NCBI GenBank assembly: GCA_015152525.1
Contig: SUTU01000011.1
Span: 22,724 to 86,723, forward strand
Reading direction: 5' to 3'
DNA length: 64,000 nt
DNA from: Cyanobacteria bacterium SIG28
GTDB taxonomy: Bacteria; Cyanobacteriota; Vampirovibrionia; Gastranaerophilales; Gastranaerophilaceae
The position numbers and the translations under genes were made by a program. The notes below the pieces were generated by a model, which did not search any database, had not been told where the DNA came from, and saw nothing but the letters and a program-made list of their open reading frames with translations. Below, piece after piece: positions 37,576 to 45,642 of this stretch (position 1 is the first letter of the stretch; each line of letters opens with the position of its first letter).

Positions 37576-38454
37576 ATGAATGTGAAAAATACACTAATTT
37601 TATTATTTTTAATGGTTTCCATGACAAATCATGGGCATGCTTTTGACATCGATGAAACCGTTGATGATGCTATTCGCAAAAATTATAATCCCAATAAGCT
37701 TATTTTGGACACCGATACTGCCAATTTGGAAAAGAATTTTTCTTCAAATCAAAATATCGATGAAAATCTGCCGGAGTTACCTGCTATTACAGGTTCAAAA
37801 TCGACAAAAAAAAATTCGGACGTAAAATCTTCAAACATTGTAGCGCCACCGGCAAAAGTTATTCCTTACACAGGCGGGAATACAAAAATTCGACAAGGAA
37901 CTTCTTTTGACGTTGTTAGTCTTAATGCAATTTCAGATTGGCAAACCAAAGGCACTTCAGTTTCTTTCAAAACTACAAAAAATATTGTAAAAAAGAAATA
38001 CATAATTCCTGCTAATACAGTTTTTCAAGGTGAGATTGTAGAGTCTCACAGTCCGCAAATAACATGCAACGGCGGCTTAGTTGTTATACAAATTTATTCC
38101 ATGAAATACAAAGGACAAACAATTCCGCTCAATGCATATATAACAAGAGCTAACGATAAAAAAATCTTTTTCAATAATATTAAAGGTGAACGAACTTTCT
38201 TAAAAACAATGTGGAAGAAAGGTGATTGGGGCAGAACATTATTCAACAAAATGTTAAATTTAACCATAAACCTTGGTGCTACAACTTCAACATTAGTATT
38301 ATCACCATTCCCGCTGACTTACGGAACAATTTGCCTTGGTGCTAACGCAATAACCTCACCAATAACCGCATTTTTTTCCAAAGGCGGTAATGTTTCAATT
38401 CCTGCAAATAGCAATTTTAGAATAAAACTCCTTGACGATATTATGATTGACTAA
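37576..38454 (+). CDS. Secreted hypothetical protein
   Basis: About 292 residues from the preferred ATG at 37576, giving a signal peptide (hydrophobic core L-L-F-L-M-V-S-M) with cleavage near A-F. A longer in-frame start at 37528 would bury the signal. The mature protein has a low-complexity N-terminus and a C-terminal part with G/A-rich hydrophobic stretches (T-L-V-L-S-P-F-P-L). No domain recognised. Overlaps the convergent GT2 gene by 4 nt. Confidence 0.55.
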   Translation: MNVKNTLILLFLMVSMTNHGHAFDIDETVDDAIRKNYNPNKLILDTDTANLEKNFSSNQNIDENLPELPAITGSKSTKKNSDVKSSNIVAPPAKVIPYTGGNTKIRQGTSFDVVSLNAISDWQTKGTSVSFKTTKNIVKKKYIIPANTVFQGEIVESHSPQITCNGGLVVIQIYSMKYKGQTIPLNAYITRANDKKIFFNNIKGERTFLKTMWKKGDWGRTLFNKMLNLTINLGATTSTLVLSPFPLTYGTICLGANAITSPITAFFSKGGNVSIPANSNFRIKLLDDIMID

Positions 38455-39959
38455 AAAAGATTAACAACATTGTGCTCTTCAAATTTAGGACAAGTATTCC
38501 AAATCAAAGTCGGAATAATATCACCAGGGGTTCTGCCTTCAAAATTACATTTACAGCAACCTTTAACCATATTAGTTGAACCGTCTACCAAAGGTTGATA
38601 GTATTTACAGCATTGACAAACCTTTAAAACCAACCCGTGATCCGCCAGTTTTGTTGTCAGTTCTCTAACTGCATCTACCATTCTGATATGATTATTTTTT
38701 GTTGTATATTTTTTGCCTTTATTAATAAACGTAACTCTAGCCAAACCGTCATCAGAAATCATTTCTAATTGACAAGGGAAATCGTTAACACCGTCTGAAA
38801 CAATAATATTAGTTGTCATCGTTTCTATTACATGTTTACGAGTTGTATTTTTAATTATATTTCTTATACTTCTAAACAACGGAAAATTGTACGACATTCG
38901 CCCTATAGAATGAATTGGATAAGCTAACAAATATAAATATTCTTTAGAATATAATTTAGAATTCATTAAACCTATACACAAAGCAATAAATAGCATTAAA
39001 GCTGTAACAAGAATAGTTATAGAATCAACAAAAAACGGAAACCGACTTGCGTGGTTTAGCAATACAAAATAGCCTAAAACAATTACCAACCAATTTGGCG
39101 CTGTCATCGAAAGCAAGAATTCTTTAGAAGCAAGTTCTTTTACTTGAGTTATATTATTCCAACAGAGTCCTAGTCTTTTCGATAAAGACGGAATTCTAAA
39201 GCTATGATTAATAATACTTTCATAGACTTTCAAGTCTTCAACATATGCAACTTTAACGCCTTCTTCCGCAAGTTTAAGAGTATAATTCACTTCCGAAATC
39301 AAATCTTTAAAATCAAAATTTGCAATCCTATTCAGCAAATCTTTTTTTATAACAAAAGAATCCGTATTAATAATATTAGTCAAACCAAGTCTTGTTCTTG
39401 TTTTATATACAAAACTTGATATAAACATACTATATGCAGATTTTACATTCTCCCAAAAACTAAGTTTATCATTTTCAGGCAAATAATTTACCATAGGATT
39501 AAATACCTGATATTTTGTTAAATAAAAATTAACATTTGCCAAAAAATCAGCATCAACATAGTTTTTAGAATCGAGGAAAACATATGCTTCCAAATCTTGT
39601 ACATCTTGGAGTCTTTCCGCTATAATCGAATAAGCTTGACTTTTACCAACAGGTTCAAGATTATTTATATTTATTACATTTACATTCAAATCACTTTGTA
39701 ATGTTACTTCAGAAATATTTTCACATTTATCTAAAATAGTATAAATTGTATAATTTTGTTTTGGATAATTTTGATGTTTTAATTGCTTTAGCAAATTCTC
39801 CAAAGTATTTGTTTCACCTGTTGCATATACAACAACGCATAAGTTAGCATCTTTAGGCGTATATTTATCCCTAAATTTTCTCGATGGTTTTATTGTTGTA
39901 ACCGCTAAAACTAATAAATAAACCGTAAATATTGTTAAGTATATATAAAGTAATGTCAT
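38451..39959 (-). CDS. Membrane GT2 glycosyltransferase with Cys-rich C-terminal domain
   Basis: About 502 residues from M-T-L-L-Y; a GGAG Shine-Dalgarno supports this over the start 36 nt earlier. One N-terminal membrane helix, a GT2 catalytic domain (Y-T-I-L-D-K-C, F-L-D-S-K-N-Y, E-E-G-V-K-V-A-Y), two to three membrane helices (about 285-350), then an unusual C-terminal region: a small beta-like domain and a cluster C-Q-C-C-K-Y-Y ... K-G-C-C-K-C-N ... N-T-C-P-K-F-E. The latter looks like a metal-binding knuckle. Substrate unknown. Confidence 0.65.
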   Translation of the reverse strand: MTLLYIYLTIFTVYLLVLAVTTIKPSRKFRDKYTPKDANLCVVVYATGETNTLENLLKQLKHQNYPKQNYTIYTILDKCENISEVTLQSDLNVNVININNLEPVGKSQAYSIIAERLQDVQDLEAYVFLDSKNYVDADFLANVNFYLTKYQVFNPMVNYLPENDKLSFWENVKSAYSMFISSFVYKTRTRLGLTNIINTDSFVIKKDLLNRIANFDFKDLISEVNYTLKLAEEGVKVAYVEDLKVYESIINHSFRIPSLSKRLGLCWNNITQVKELASKEFLLSMTAPNWLVIVLGYFVLLNHASRFPFFVDSITILVTALMLFIALCIGLMNSKLYSKEYLYLLAYPIHSIGRMSYNFPLFRSIRNIIKNTTRKHVIETMTTNIIVSDGVNDFPCQLEMISDDGLARVTFINKGKKYTTKNNHIRMVDAVRELTTKLADHGLVLKVCQCCKYYQPLVDGSTNMVKGCCKCNFEGRTPGDIIPTLIWNTCPKFEEHNVVNLF

Positions 39960-40065
39960 AATCAGATCTCCGAAACCAGTGTACTTTAAAAACACTTAAA
40001 AATCCAGCTTATATTATTAATTGATAAACTTTTATTAAAAGTTTTGTTTTTGCATCCTCTATCAG

Positions 40066-40851
40066 CTACTTCTTTAAGAATAAACCGTAACGTAAAGTCT
40101 CAAATTCATTTTCCAAACCGGCTTCTTTTATATTATTTTGATAAGGATCAGTGATATAAATACCGTCTTTTTTTAGCGCACGACAAAGATTTTTTACGGT
40201 ATCAATTCTCTCACCTGTTAAAATATAGCCTAAGGTATTGTTTATTGAAATTATATCAAACATTTCCGGCTCAAATTTTTCAGAAGCTTCTTGAATTCTT
40301 GTTTCCCATTGTGATTTTGACTTATTATCGTATGTCGAATTTAAATAACCATAAATTTCATCATTCACTCTATAATAACCTTTGTAATAACCACATATGG
40401 CTTTATCATTTTCTTGATAAATAAAACTCGACTTTGCATAATCCGGCATATAAGAAAATTCGTAATATGAATCATTAAAAAGTTTTTCTTTGCTTGGTTT
40501 TTCCTGTAAATCTACAATATAAAGGTCTAGAACTTGCGCTAATTTATTATTTTTAATAATATCCTTAATTGTTGCCAAATATGAAAATGGCTCCTGAGAA
40601 TTACCTATCCCTACAATTAACATTTTTATCGGATTTTTAATTTTTTGAGAAAATATTAATTCAAAAGTTTTTGCGATATCTTCATATTCTTTACACGCAC
40701 TTCCATAAAAAGGACCTCGTCTAAAATAGCTCGATGCCGTTATATTATATTTTTTTGCAAGCCGAGTGAAATCCGGATGATTTTTGAAGTTTGGCTGAGT
40801 ATAAGTTTTATTTGAATAATTGTATGTCGGGTTAAGATTTTGAATTCTCAT
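40066..40851 (-). CDS. CheR-like SAM-dependent methyltransferase with FK leader
   Basis: 261 residues. Leader M-R-I-Q-N-L-N ending Q-P-N-F-K-N, then Y-F-R-R, M-L-I-V-G-I-G-N-S-Q-E-P-F-S (SAM-binding, CheR style), D-L-Y-I-V-D, and a closing F-D-I-I-S-I-N-N-T-L-G-Y and L-C-R-A-L-K-K-D-G-I-Y. CheR enzymes methylate chemoreceptor glutamates; here no chemotaxis genes are near, so the substrate is unknown. GAGG Shine-Dalgarno precedes the ATG. Confidence 0.6.
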   Translation of the reverse strand: MRIQNLNPTYNYSNKTYTQPNFKNHPDFTRLAKKYNITASSYFRRGPFYGSACKEYEDIAKTFELIFSQKIKNPIKMLIVGIGNSQEPFSYLATIKDIIKNNKLAQVLDLYIVDLQEKPSKEKLFNDSYYEFSYMPDYAKSSFIYQENDKAICGYYKGYYRVNDEIYGYLNSTYDNKSKSQWETRIQEASEKFEPEMFDIISINNTLGYILTGERIDTVKNLCRALKKDGIYITDPYQNNIKEAGLENEFETLRYGLFLKK

Positions 40852-40880
40852 ATTGACCTCTTATTTATCTAAACCCGTTA

Positions 40881-40896
40881 AAATTTTTTTTTGCTA
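40881..40896 (-). promoter_or_regulatory. TAGCAA-A-TTT upstream motif
   Basis: TAGCAAAAAAAAATTT on the minus strand, 30-45 nt before the methyltransferase gene. Confidence 0.4.
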
Positions 40897-40900
40897 GATG

Positions 40901-41764
40901 TTAGAATTTATTTTTGGTGTTATTAATAAAATCTGTAGTATAAATATCCTTAAAAAAGCCTTTAAGTGATACCGGATTAACTGATATAATTTCTAAATCC
41001 GGATTATTATGACTCACAAATTCTTTAAATTTTACCCAAGAATAAAGATGAAAATCCTTATATGCACCGGAACAATCACATCCAACCAGATATAATTTCT
41101 TTGGGTTTGTAAACATTATCCATTGTAATGCCGAAAAAGCCGTCCCACCATAATCTCCAAAAGCCATTACTGAAATATCTTTTGCAAAATCTACATGAAG
41201 CTTATCCTCTATAACATATTGGTATACATTATCTTGATTTGAATACACTTGAGGTAAAGGTAATATATTATCTGCTTTAATTTCATTAATTCTCAGTGTC
41301 GGTAACATACCATAAAATTTTACAACATTATTACCTTTGTAATTATTAATTTCGGAGTTAACATTTTCTTTACCTAATTGATTTTTCATATAATCTTGGA
41401 CAAATAAATAATCTAATTTCACTTTCTGAAATTGATAAGCAGTATTAACACCTACATAAACTGCCTCAGGAATCGGTTCAAAATATTCCAATGACGGACC
41501 AGTGCACACCAATACAACAGTTTTTCCCTCTAAACAATTTCTAAATTTTTCTAAATGCTTATTTATAGATAATGCCCAAATATTAGTTCTTAATGCATAT
41601 AATTCACGAGTCAAAAGGTCTATTTTATCATTTAAAATTTGCGTGTTATTATAAATTTTTTCTTGTTTTTCCAATGTAGCTTTTAAAAAATTTTTTAAAG
41701 CATTTATTTTGTTGAATACTACATCACATTTTTCATCTACATAACTAACAACTTTCTCAAACAT
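40901..41764 (-). CDS. DUF115/MptE-like putative glycosyltransferase
   Basis: 287 residues. A coiled-coil-like N-terminus (about 1-60) precedes V-V-L-V-C-T-G-P-S-L-E, the G-P-S-L motif of the DUF115 / MptE-like / Maf glycosyltransferase superfamily, with Y-V-G-V-N-T-A-Y and M-A-F-G-D-Y-G-G-T-A-F-S-A-L-Q. Family members build surface polysaccharides or glycosylate flagellin, or act as pterin kinases. Substrate undetermined. AAGG upstream of the ATG. Confidence 0.5.
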   Translation of the reverse strand: MFEKVVSYVDEKCDVVFNKINALKNFLKATLEKQEKIYNNTQILNDKIDLLTRELYALRTNIWALSINKHLEKFRNCLEGKTVVLVCTGPSLEYFEPIPEAVYVGVNTAYQFQKVKLDYLFVQDYMKNQLGKENVNSEINNYKGNNVVKFYGMLPTLRINEIKADNILPLPQVYSNQDNVYQYVIEDKLHVDFAKDISVMAFGDYGGTAFSALQWIMFTNPKKLYLVGCDCSGAYKDFHLYSWVKFKEFVSHNNPDLEIISVNPVSLKGFFKDIYTTDFINNTKNKF

Positions 41765-42117
41765 TTATTAGTACCTTTCGTTTTAATAATTAAAGCTTCC
41801 AAGCTTGACACAAAAAACTACTAAACAATACTAATAGAAAAAAGAACCGGGCACAAGGGGTTCGGGCATTTTGTTACATTTTTATTATATTTTTCTAAAT
41901 GTTCTCACATCTTTTCTTTAAAATTAAATACTTGCTGTTTTAGAATCATATTAATCCTTCTTCAGGTGAGTTTATAATTCATAAAACACCAAATAACTCA
42001 ATATGTTACAAATATTTAATATTTTAAAAAATTTTAGCAATTTTATAAATTTATATATTTTAAAGTATCTAAAAAAGTGTAACCTTAAAAATTTACTTGT
42101 AGTTTAGGAGGTATGTG
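41765..42117. other. Intergenic region between divergent genes
   Basis: 353 nt, no gene supported. Holds a short inverted repeat GAACC/GGTTC with a U-run on the minus strand (41837-41863), and a TAGCAATTTT motif at 42035 upstream of the gene at 42118. Confidence 0.5.
41837..41863 (-). terminator. Orphan minus-strand terminator-like hairpin
   Basis: On the minus strand, GAACC-10 nt-GGTTC is followed by TTTTTTC. There is no minus-strand gene immediately upstream of it, so it may be a leftover or belong to an unseen RNA. Confidence 0.3.
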
Positions 42118-42603
42118 TTGAAAAATTCTACGATATACACTAATAGTAATGTTAAATTTGGTAATTTGTTAGAGCCAAACAGAGCTTCCTATACTGCAAG
42201 ACAAGAAAAACTCGCAAATCTTGTCCGAGATATAGCCGAAAAACCTTGTAAAGATGATAGGAAAAATCAATCTTATAAAGATTATTACAAAAACGAATTT
42301 GGTATGGATTTATATATAAAACCAAATAACAAAAATAATTCTATTGAATTATACGCACATAATAGCACAGAAAACTCTTTTGATATAATACATCAATATA
42401 AAAAAGGGATTAAACCTAAAGAAACAGATTTTACAGCTCATATAGATTATCTCAAAGACGAAATTCACGAACATTTTGAAAAAGCTATTTCATATTCCAT
42501 TATTGGTATAATGTTAATTCTTGGTATTTTACTTGGAAATAAGAAAAGCCTCACAGAAACTTCTAAAAATATTACTAAAACAGAACTCGTACAAAAATTT
42601 TAA
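42118..42603 (+). CDS. Small membrane protein with FK-type leader
   Basis: 161 residues. TTG start chosen because AGGAGG ends 6 nt upstream; a GTG three bases earlier is also in frame. Leader contains S-N-V-K-F-G-N, then a Lys/Tyr-rich soluble part and one membrane helix near the C-terminus (S-Y-S-I-I-G-I-M-L-I-L-G-I-L-L-G). Orientation of the tail-anchored domain is unknown. Not recognised as a known family. Confidence 0.55.
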   Translation: MKNSTIYTNSNVKFGNLLEPNRASYTARQEKLANLVRDIAEKPCKDDRKNQSYKDYYKNEFGMDLYIKPNNKNNSIELYAHNSTENSFDIIHQYKKGIKPKETDFTAHIDYLKDEIHEHFEKAISYSIIGIMLILGILLGNKKSLTETSKNITKTELVQKF

Positions 42604-42735
42604 ACATTACTAATTAATAAAAAAAATTACAGATTACCTAAAAACTAAAAAAAAGCTTTTTGTTACAATGTTAAGCTATATTAGGTTAATAAATTACTTT
42701 TGTAGTAGAATTTACCTACAAAGGAGTATTACATT

Positions 42736-43113
42736 ATGAAAATTCAACCAATAAGCAACAATAATTACAATCAAAACAACATTGCAAGCAAAGCCAGTTT
42801 TAAAAAAAATAAAGCATTTAATCAATTATGTGATTATACAGTCAAACAAATTAGTGAAAACTCTATTAATAAATTTAAAAATTTACCAAACCACGAAATA
42901 GAAATTTTATCTGCAAGAAAAGAGCAGTTTTCAAGCGGTAAACTCGTTGATCTGTTCAACCATACAACAAAAAAACAAGAAACTTTGCATATCACGGATA
43001 ACGAAGTTTTGCCTAGCATTATTGATAAACTTTGCGAATTAACTCCAACCACTGTTTGGTTTTTTACAAAAGATGACGCGCATATTGATATATATGACAA
43101 GTTAACTCAATAG
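42736..43113 (+). CDS. Small protein with FK-type leader
   Basis: 125 residues, no signal peptide. The leader reads M-K-I-Q-P-I-S-N-N-N ... A-S-F-K-K-N-K. The remainder is a compact mixed alpha/beta sequence. AAGGAG precedes the ATG. Function unknown. Lies 130 nt after the previous gene and 97 nt before a third similar one. Confidence 0.55.
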   Translation: MKIQPISNNNYNQNNIASKASFKKNKAFNQLCDYTVKQISENSINKFKNLPNHEIEILSARKEQFSSGKLVDLFNHTTKKQETLHITDNEVLPSIIDKLCELTPTTVWFFTKDDAHIDIYDKLTQ

Positions 43114-43210
43114 TTTGAGAGTTGATTAAAGATTTTTTGTATTAAATGTATATCTATTTACATATCAAATTAAAAGATGTAATATAGGAAATATAGGAGA
43201 AAATCGTAAT

Positions 43211-43645
43211 ATGCAAGTAAACTCAATTAATCAAAGTGAAACAAATTTTAAAGCGTCAATAAATCTAGTTGCTGATAAAAGATGTTTACCTAAAGGAGCA
43301 ACTGAACGGTTAACGAAATTAGCACAAACAATTGGAATAGATACTGATACTATTACTATTGGGGTATATACTAAAGGAACAGATAAAACAGTTGTGTGTA
43401 CGAATCTTTTGGGATGTAGATGGAAAGACAAAGCAGTAGGGAGTTTAGATACTTATATTGCTACTATGGCAACAAGTCCTAGTAAAAAGCTTCATATACC
43501 ATTTGTAGAAAAAATAATACCAGGAACAAAGTACCCTAATGCTTTAGCTAAGTATTTTAATTCAAAAGAAATAAAGATGAATAATTATAAAGAAGTTTAC
43601 CGCTACATGTTAGATTTAAAAGATAAGTTTAAACCTACTGTATAG
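43211..43645 (+). CDS. Small protein with FK-type leader
   Basis: 144 residues. Leader M-Q-V-N-S-I-N-Q-S-E-T-N-F-K-A-S, then a soluble domain with several Cys and basic residues. AGGAG Shine-Dalgarno precedes the ATG. No family recognised. Third of three consecutive small genes with the same leader type, each with its own spacing. Confidence 0.55.
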   Translation: MQVNSINQSETNFKASINLVADKRCLPKGATERLTKLAQTIGIDTDTITIGVYTKGTDKTVVCTNLLGCRWKDKAVGSLDTYIATMATSPSKKLHIPFVEKIIPGTKYPNALAKYFNSKEIKMNNYKEVYRYMLDLKDKFKPTV

Positions 43646-43867
43646 TATGGTAGTAGATAATGTAGGGTGGAAAATGTTTTAAGTTGGTAGTTTGAAAATA
43701 ATTTTACGCACATTTCCACCATTAAATTTTGGGTGGGGAATGAATGTTTAATCATTATATAATTCAATGTTTATTGCATTTACTACCCTATACAACTTAT
43801 TGCATCATAGAATGGTGTTACTCATATTGTTTATCTAAAGATATAATCATATGAATATGATTTCACA
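43646..43867. other. Intergenic stretch, nothing supported
   Basis: About 220 nt with a weak inverted repeat (GGGTGGAAAATG / CATTTCCACC) and no convincing gene or RNA. Confidence 0.4.
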
Positions 43868-44029
43868 TTACAGCAACAGCAATAATTTCAAATTTATAAT
43901 ATTTTTTGATATTTCAAAAGCTTTGCGTAATAATTCGATATTATCTATAAGTATATCCGCACGATTATATGTAACCATAGTTATAAATATAGGATTATTA
44001 TTGATAAAATACCTTCGATAATAACTCAT
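43868..44029 (-). pseudogene. Remnant of a family 2 glycosyltransferase
   Basis: Minus-strand frame of 53 codons whose first part reads P-I-F-I-T-M-V-T-Y-N-R-A-D-I-L, the classic N-terminus of a GT2 enzyme, then a helical R-K-A-F-E and a stop. The catalytic D-D/D-x-D regions are missing, and the sequence diverges before them, so this is a decayed fragment. Located between the small FK genes and the tRNA block. Confidence 0.5.
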
Positions 44030-44054
44030 AATAAACAAATTATATCATAATAGT

Positions 44055-44072
44055 GGTGCGTATAAACGCACC
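44055..44072. repeat. Small perfect palindrome (7-bp stem)
   Basis: GGTGCGT-ATAA-ACGCACC, adjacent to the tRNA block. Confidence 0.5.
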
Positions 44073-44092
44073 CTGCTCTGACAGCATTAAAA

Positions 44093-44116
44093 AAGGATAA
44101 GCTTTAACTTATCCTT
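44093..44116. terminator. Hairpin paired with the tRNA 3' duplicate
   Basis: AAGGATAAG ... CTTATCCTT stem with A-run and T-run on either side, immediately left of the duplicated tRNA-Ile 3' end. It occupies the position corresponding to the terminator of the intact tRNA gene. Confidence 0.55.
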
Positions 44117-44117
44117 C

Positions 44118-44244
44118 TTTAATCTGGGCCGCAGTGGACTGTCTTGAGTCGCTCGCATTAAACGAGCCTACGGATTTTGCTTCAAAGAATTTCATTCTTT
44201 TTGCAAAAGTCCTTCGCTCTCTGCTCGCTCCTCGCTCGAACCAC
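44118..44244 (-). pseudogene. Split tRNA-Ile 3' end with ~95-nt insertion
   Basis: 44118-44140 is a 23-nt exact repeat of the tRNA-Ile 3' end (44304-44326). Reading leftwards, GTGGTTCGAG (44244-44235) is the T-arm start; it is separated from the rest of the T-arm and acceptor end (44140-44126) by about 95 nt of insert rich in GCGAG/GCGAAGG. The 5' part of the tRNA is absent. A decayed copy interrupted by a small element. Confidence 0.6.
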
Positions 44245-44274
44245 TAAAGTGTTTCTCGCACTTACAACAAAGAT

Positions 44275-44306
44275 TAAAAAAGACAGGTACAAGACCTGTC
44301 TTTTTT
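44275..44306 (-). terminator. Terminator of tRNA-Ile
   Basis: On the minus strand AAAAAAGACAGGT-CTTGT-ACCTGTCTTTTTT follows the tRNA 3' end directly, a strong hairpin and U-run. Confidence 0.85.
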
Positions 44307-44310
44307 AATC

Positions 44311-44380
<70 letters not shown>

Positions 44381-44384
<4 letters not shown>

Positions 44385-44646
44385 ATATAATATTAAATTG
44401 TAAATTAAACCTTTTTCAAAATCAAGTCTGGGCTGGACCCTTATCAGGCCTCTCACAAAAACAATACTTAATTGTTTTTGTTCGGCACAGTGCTCTAACC
44501 ACCTGAGCTAGCAGCCCATATAATATTAAATTGTAAATTAAACCTTTTTCAAAATCAAGTCCGGGCTGGACCCTTATCAGGCCTCTCACAAAAACAATAC
44601 TTAATTGTTTTTGTTCGGCACAGTGCTCTAACCACCTGAGCTAGCA
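44381..44646. repeat. Two 133-bp tandem units containing tRNA-Ile-like sequence
   Basis: 44381-44513 and 44514-44646 match at all positions but one by eye. Each comprises an AT-rich spacer plus an altered tRNA-Ile. The next unit begins again at 44647 with the conserved 5' end. Confidence 0.85.
44429..44517 (-). ncRNA. tRNA-Ile-derived RNA-like element, copy 1
   Basis: 89 nt. The 5' 26 nt are identical to tRNA-Ile including the D-arm. The anticodon loop C-U-G-A-U-A-A is still present, but an extra sequence with an 11-bp hairpin (ACAAAAACAAT...ATTGTTTTTGT) is inserted before it, and the T-arm is lost. The 3' end CAGCCCA is complementary to the 5' TGGGCTG. Whether it is transcribed is unknown; it could be a pseudogene. 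Confidence 0.5.
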
Positions 44647-44650
44647 GCCC
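44562..44650 (-). ncRNA. tRNA-Ile-derived RNA-like element, copy 2
   Basis: Near-identical copy of the element 133 nt to the left; one base differs at the 3' boundary (CAGCCCG instead of CAGCCCA). Same retained D-arm, added hairpin and missing T-arm. Confidence 0.5.
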
Positions 44651-44765
44651 ACAAATTTTGTTTAGTTCAAACCTCTTGTAAATACTTTCTATTTACCCTC
44701 GGCAAAATCTAATTTAACATAAACATTTTTTAAAATCAAGCATAAGTTATAATTAATAGTTTATA

Positions 44766-44774
44766 TGATATAAT
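44766..44774 (+). promoter_or_regulatory. Extended -10 promoter of flavoredoxin gene
   Basis: TGA-TATAAT; start codon is 28 nt downstream with an AAGGAG Shine-Dalgarno in between. A weak TTATAA is 16 nt upstream. Confidence 0.55.
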
Positions 44775-44801
44775 GAATCTGTAATCTTACAAGGAGACAA
44801 G

Positions 44802-45410
44802 ATGGATACTAATGCATTATTCAAGATAGGTTATGGTTTATACATTATAACTGTTAACGAACAAGGAAAAGATAATGGGTGTATTGTTAATTCTGTCATG
44901 CAAGTTACATCTGACCCTTGCCAAATTGCGATTTGTATCAACAAATCTAACTATACTTGCGAAATGTTACAACACACTAAAAAATTAAACATTTCAATCC
45001 TTACAGAAGGTTCTAAATTTGAGATTTTTAAACGCTTTGGATACCAATGCGGAAGAAGTATTGACAAATTTGCAGATTTTTACGAAACCAAAAGAACACC
45101 AAACGGAATTTTATACATAACCCAAAATACAAACGCATATATATCTGCATGGGTAAAACAGGAAATCGATTTAGGTTCACACATTTTATTTATCGCACAG
45201 ATTGTTGAAGCTCAAGTTTTAAGCGAAGAATCGACTGTAACTTATGATTATTACCAAAAATATATAAAACCAAAACCTGAGCCAACTAATACAAAAGGCT
45301 GGCGTTGTAAAATATGTGGATATGTCTATGAAAATGAAATTTTACCAAACGATTTTATTTGTCCTGTCTGTAAGCATGGCGCGCTTGATTTTGAAAAAAT
45401 TAAGGCTTGA
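44802..45410 (+). CDS. Flavin reductase-rubredoxin fusion (Hrb type)
   Basis: 202 residues. An FMN-binding flavin-reductase domain (about 1-155; I-V-N-S-V-M-Q-V-T-S, L-N-I-S-I-L) is fused to a short rubredoxin-like domain, W-R-C-K-I-C-G-Y-V-Y ... D-F-I-C-P-V-C-K-H-G, with both CxxC pairs. This matches high-molecular-weight rubredoxins, which pass electrons to flavodiiron NO or oxygen reductases in anaerobes. No flavodiiron protein is adjacent. The shortened knuckle is normal for this subgroup. Confidence 0.85.
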   Translation: MDTNALFKIGYGLYIITVNEQGKDNGCIVNSVMQVTSDPCQIAICINKSNYTCEMLQHTKKLNISILTEGSKFEIFKRFGYQCGRSIDKFADFYETKRTPNGILYITQNTNAYISAWVKQEIDLGSHILFIAQIVEAQVLSEESTVTYDYYQKYIKPKPEPTNTKGWRCKICGYVYENEILPNDFICPVCKHGALDFEKIKA

Positions 45411-45435
45411 AAAATGGGTAAATATAACTTATACT
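45407..45435 (+). promoter_or_regulatory. Probable tmRNA promoter
   Basis: TTGAAA (45407-45412), 17-nt spacer, TATACT (45430-45435). It overlaps the end of the previous gene. The duplicated tmRNA start is about 25 nt downstream, the intact tmRNA about 185 nt downstream. Confidence 0.6.
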
Positions 45436-45458
45436 AATAGGACGAACATTGACTATTG

Positions 45459-45642
45459 AATATGGGGATGTACTGGTTTTGACGCCCGTCCGGCGAGGAC
45501 AATGGGCAAACCGAGGAAGCGAAGCGACCGAGGTAAAGTCGAGCCAGCGGTGTCGAGTTGCGATGAGCAATTCGAGCAGGCTGGCGAGCGTTGCCGTCTA
45601 CATCCTAAGCAAAATAATATGGGGATGTACTGGTTTTGACGC
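45459..45642. repeat. Duplicated tmRNA 5' end flanking a GC-rich element
   Basis: An exact 27-nt direct repeat (45459-45485 and 45616-45642) begins AATATGGGGATGTACTGG. The right copy is the real tmRNA start. Between them is about 130 nt of unusually GC-rich sequence with a compound hairpin at 45543-45585 (GCCAGC outer stem, TCGAGTTGC/GCAATTCGA inner stem). Confidence 0.85.
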
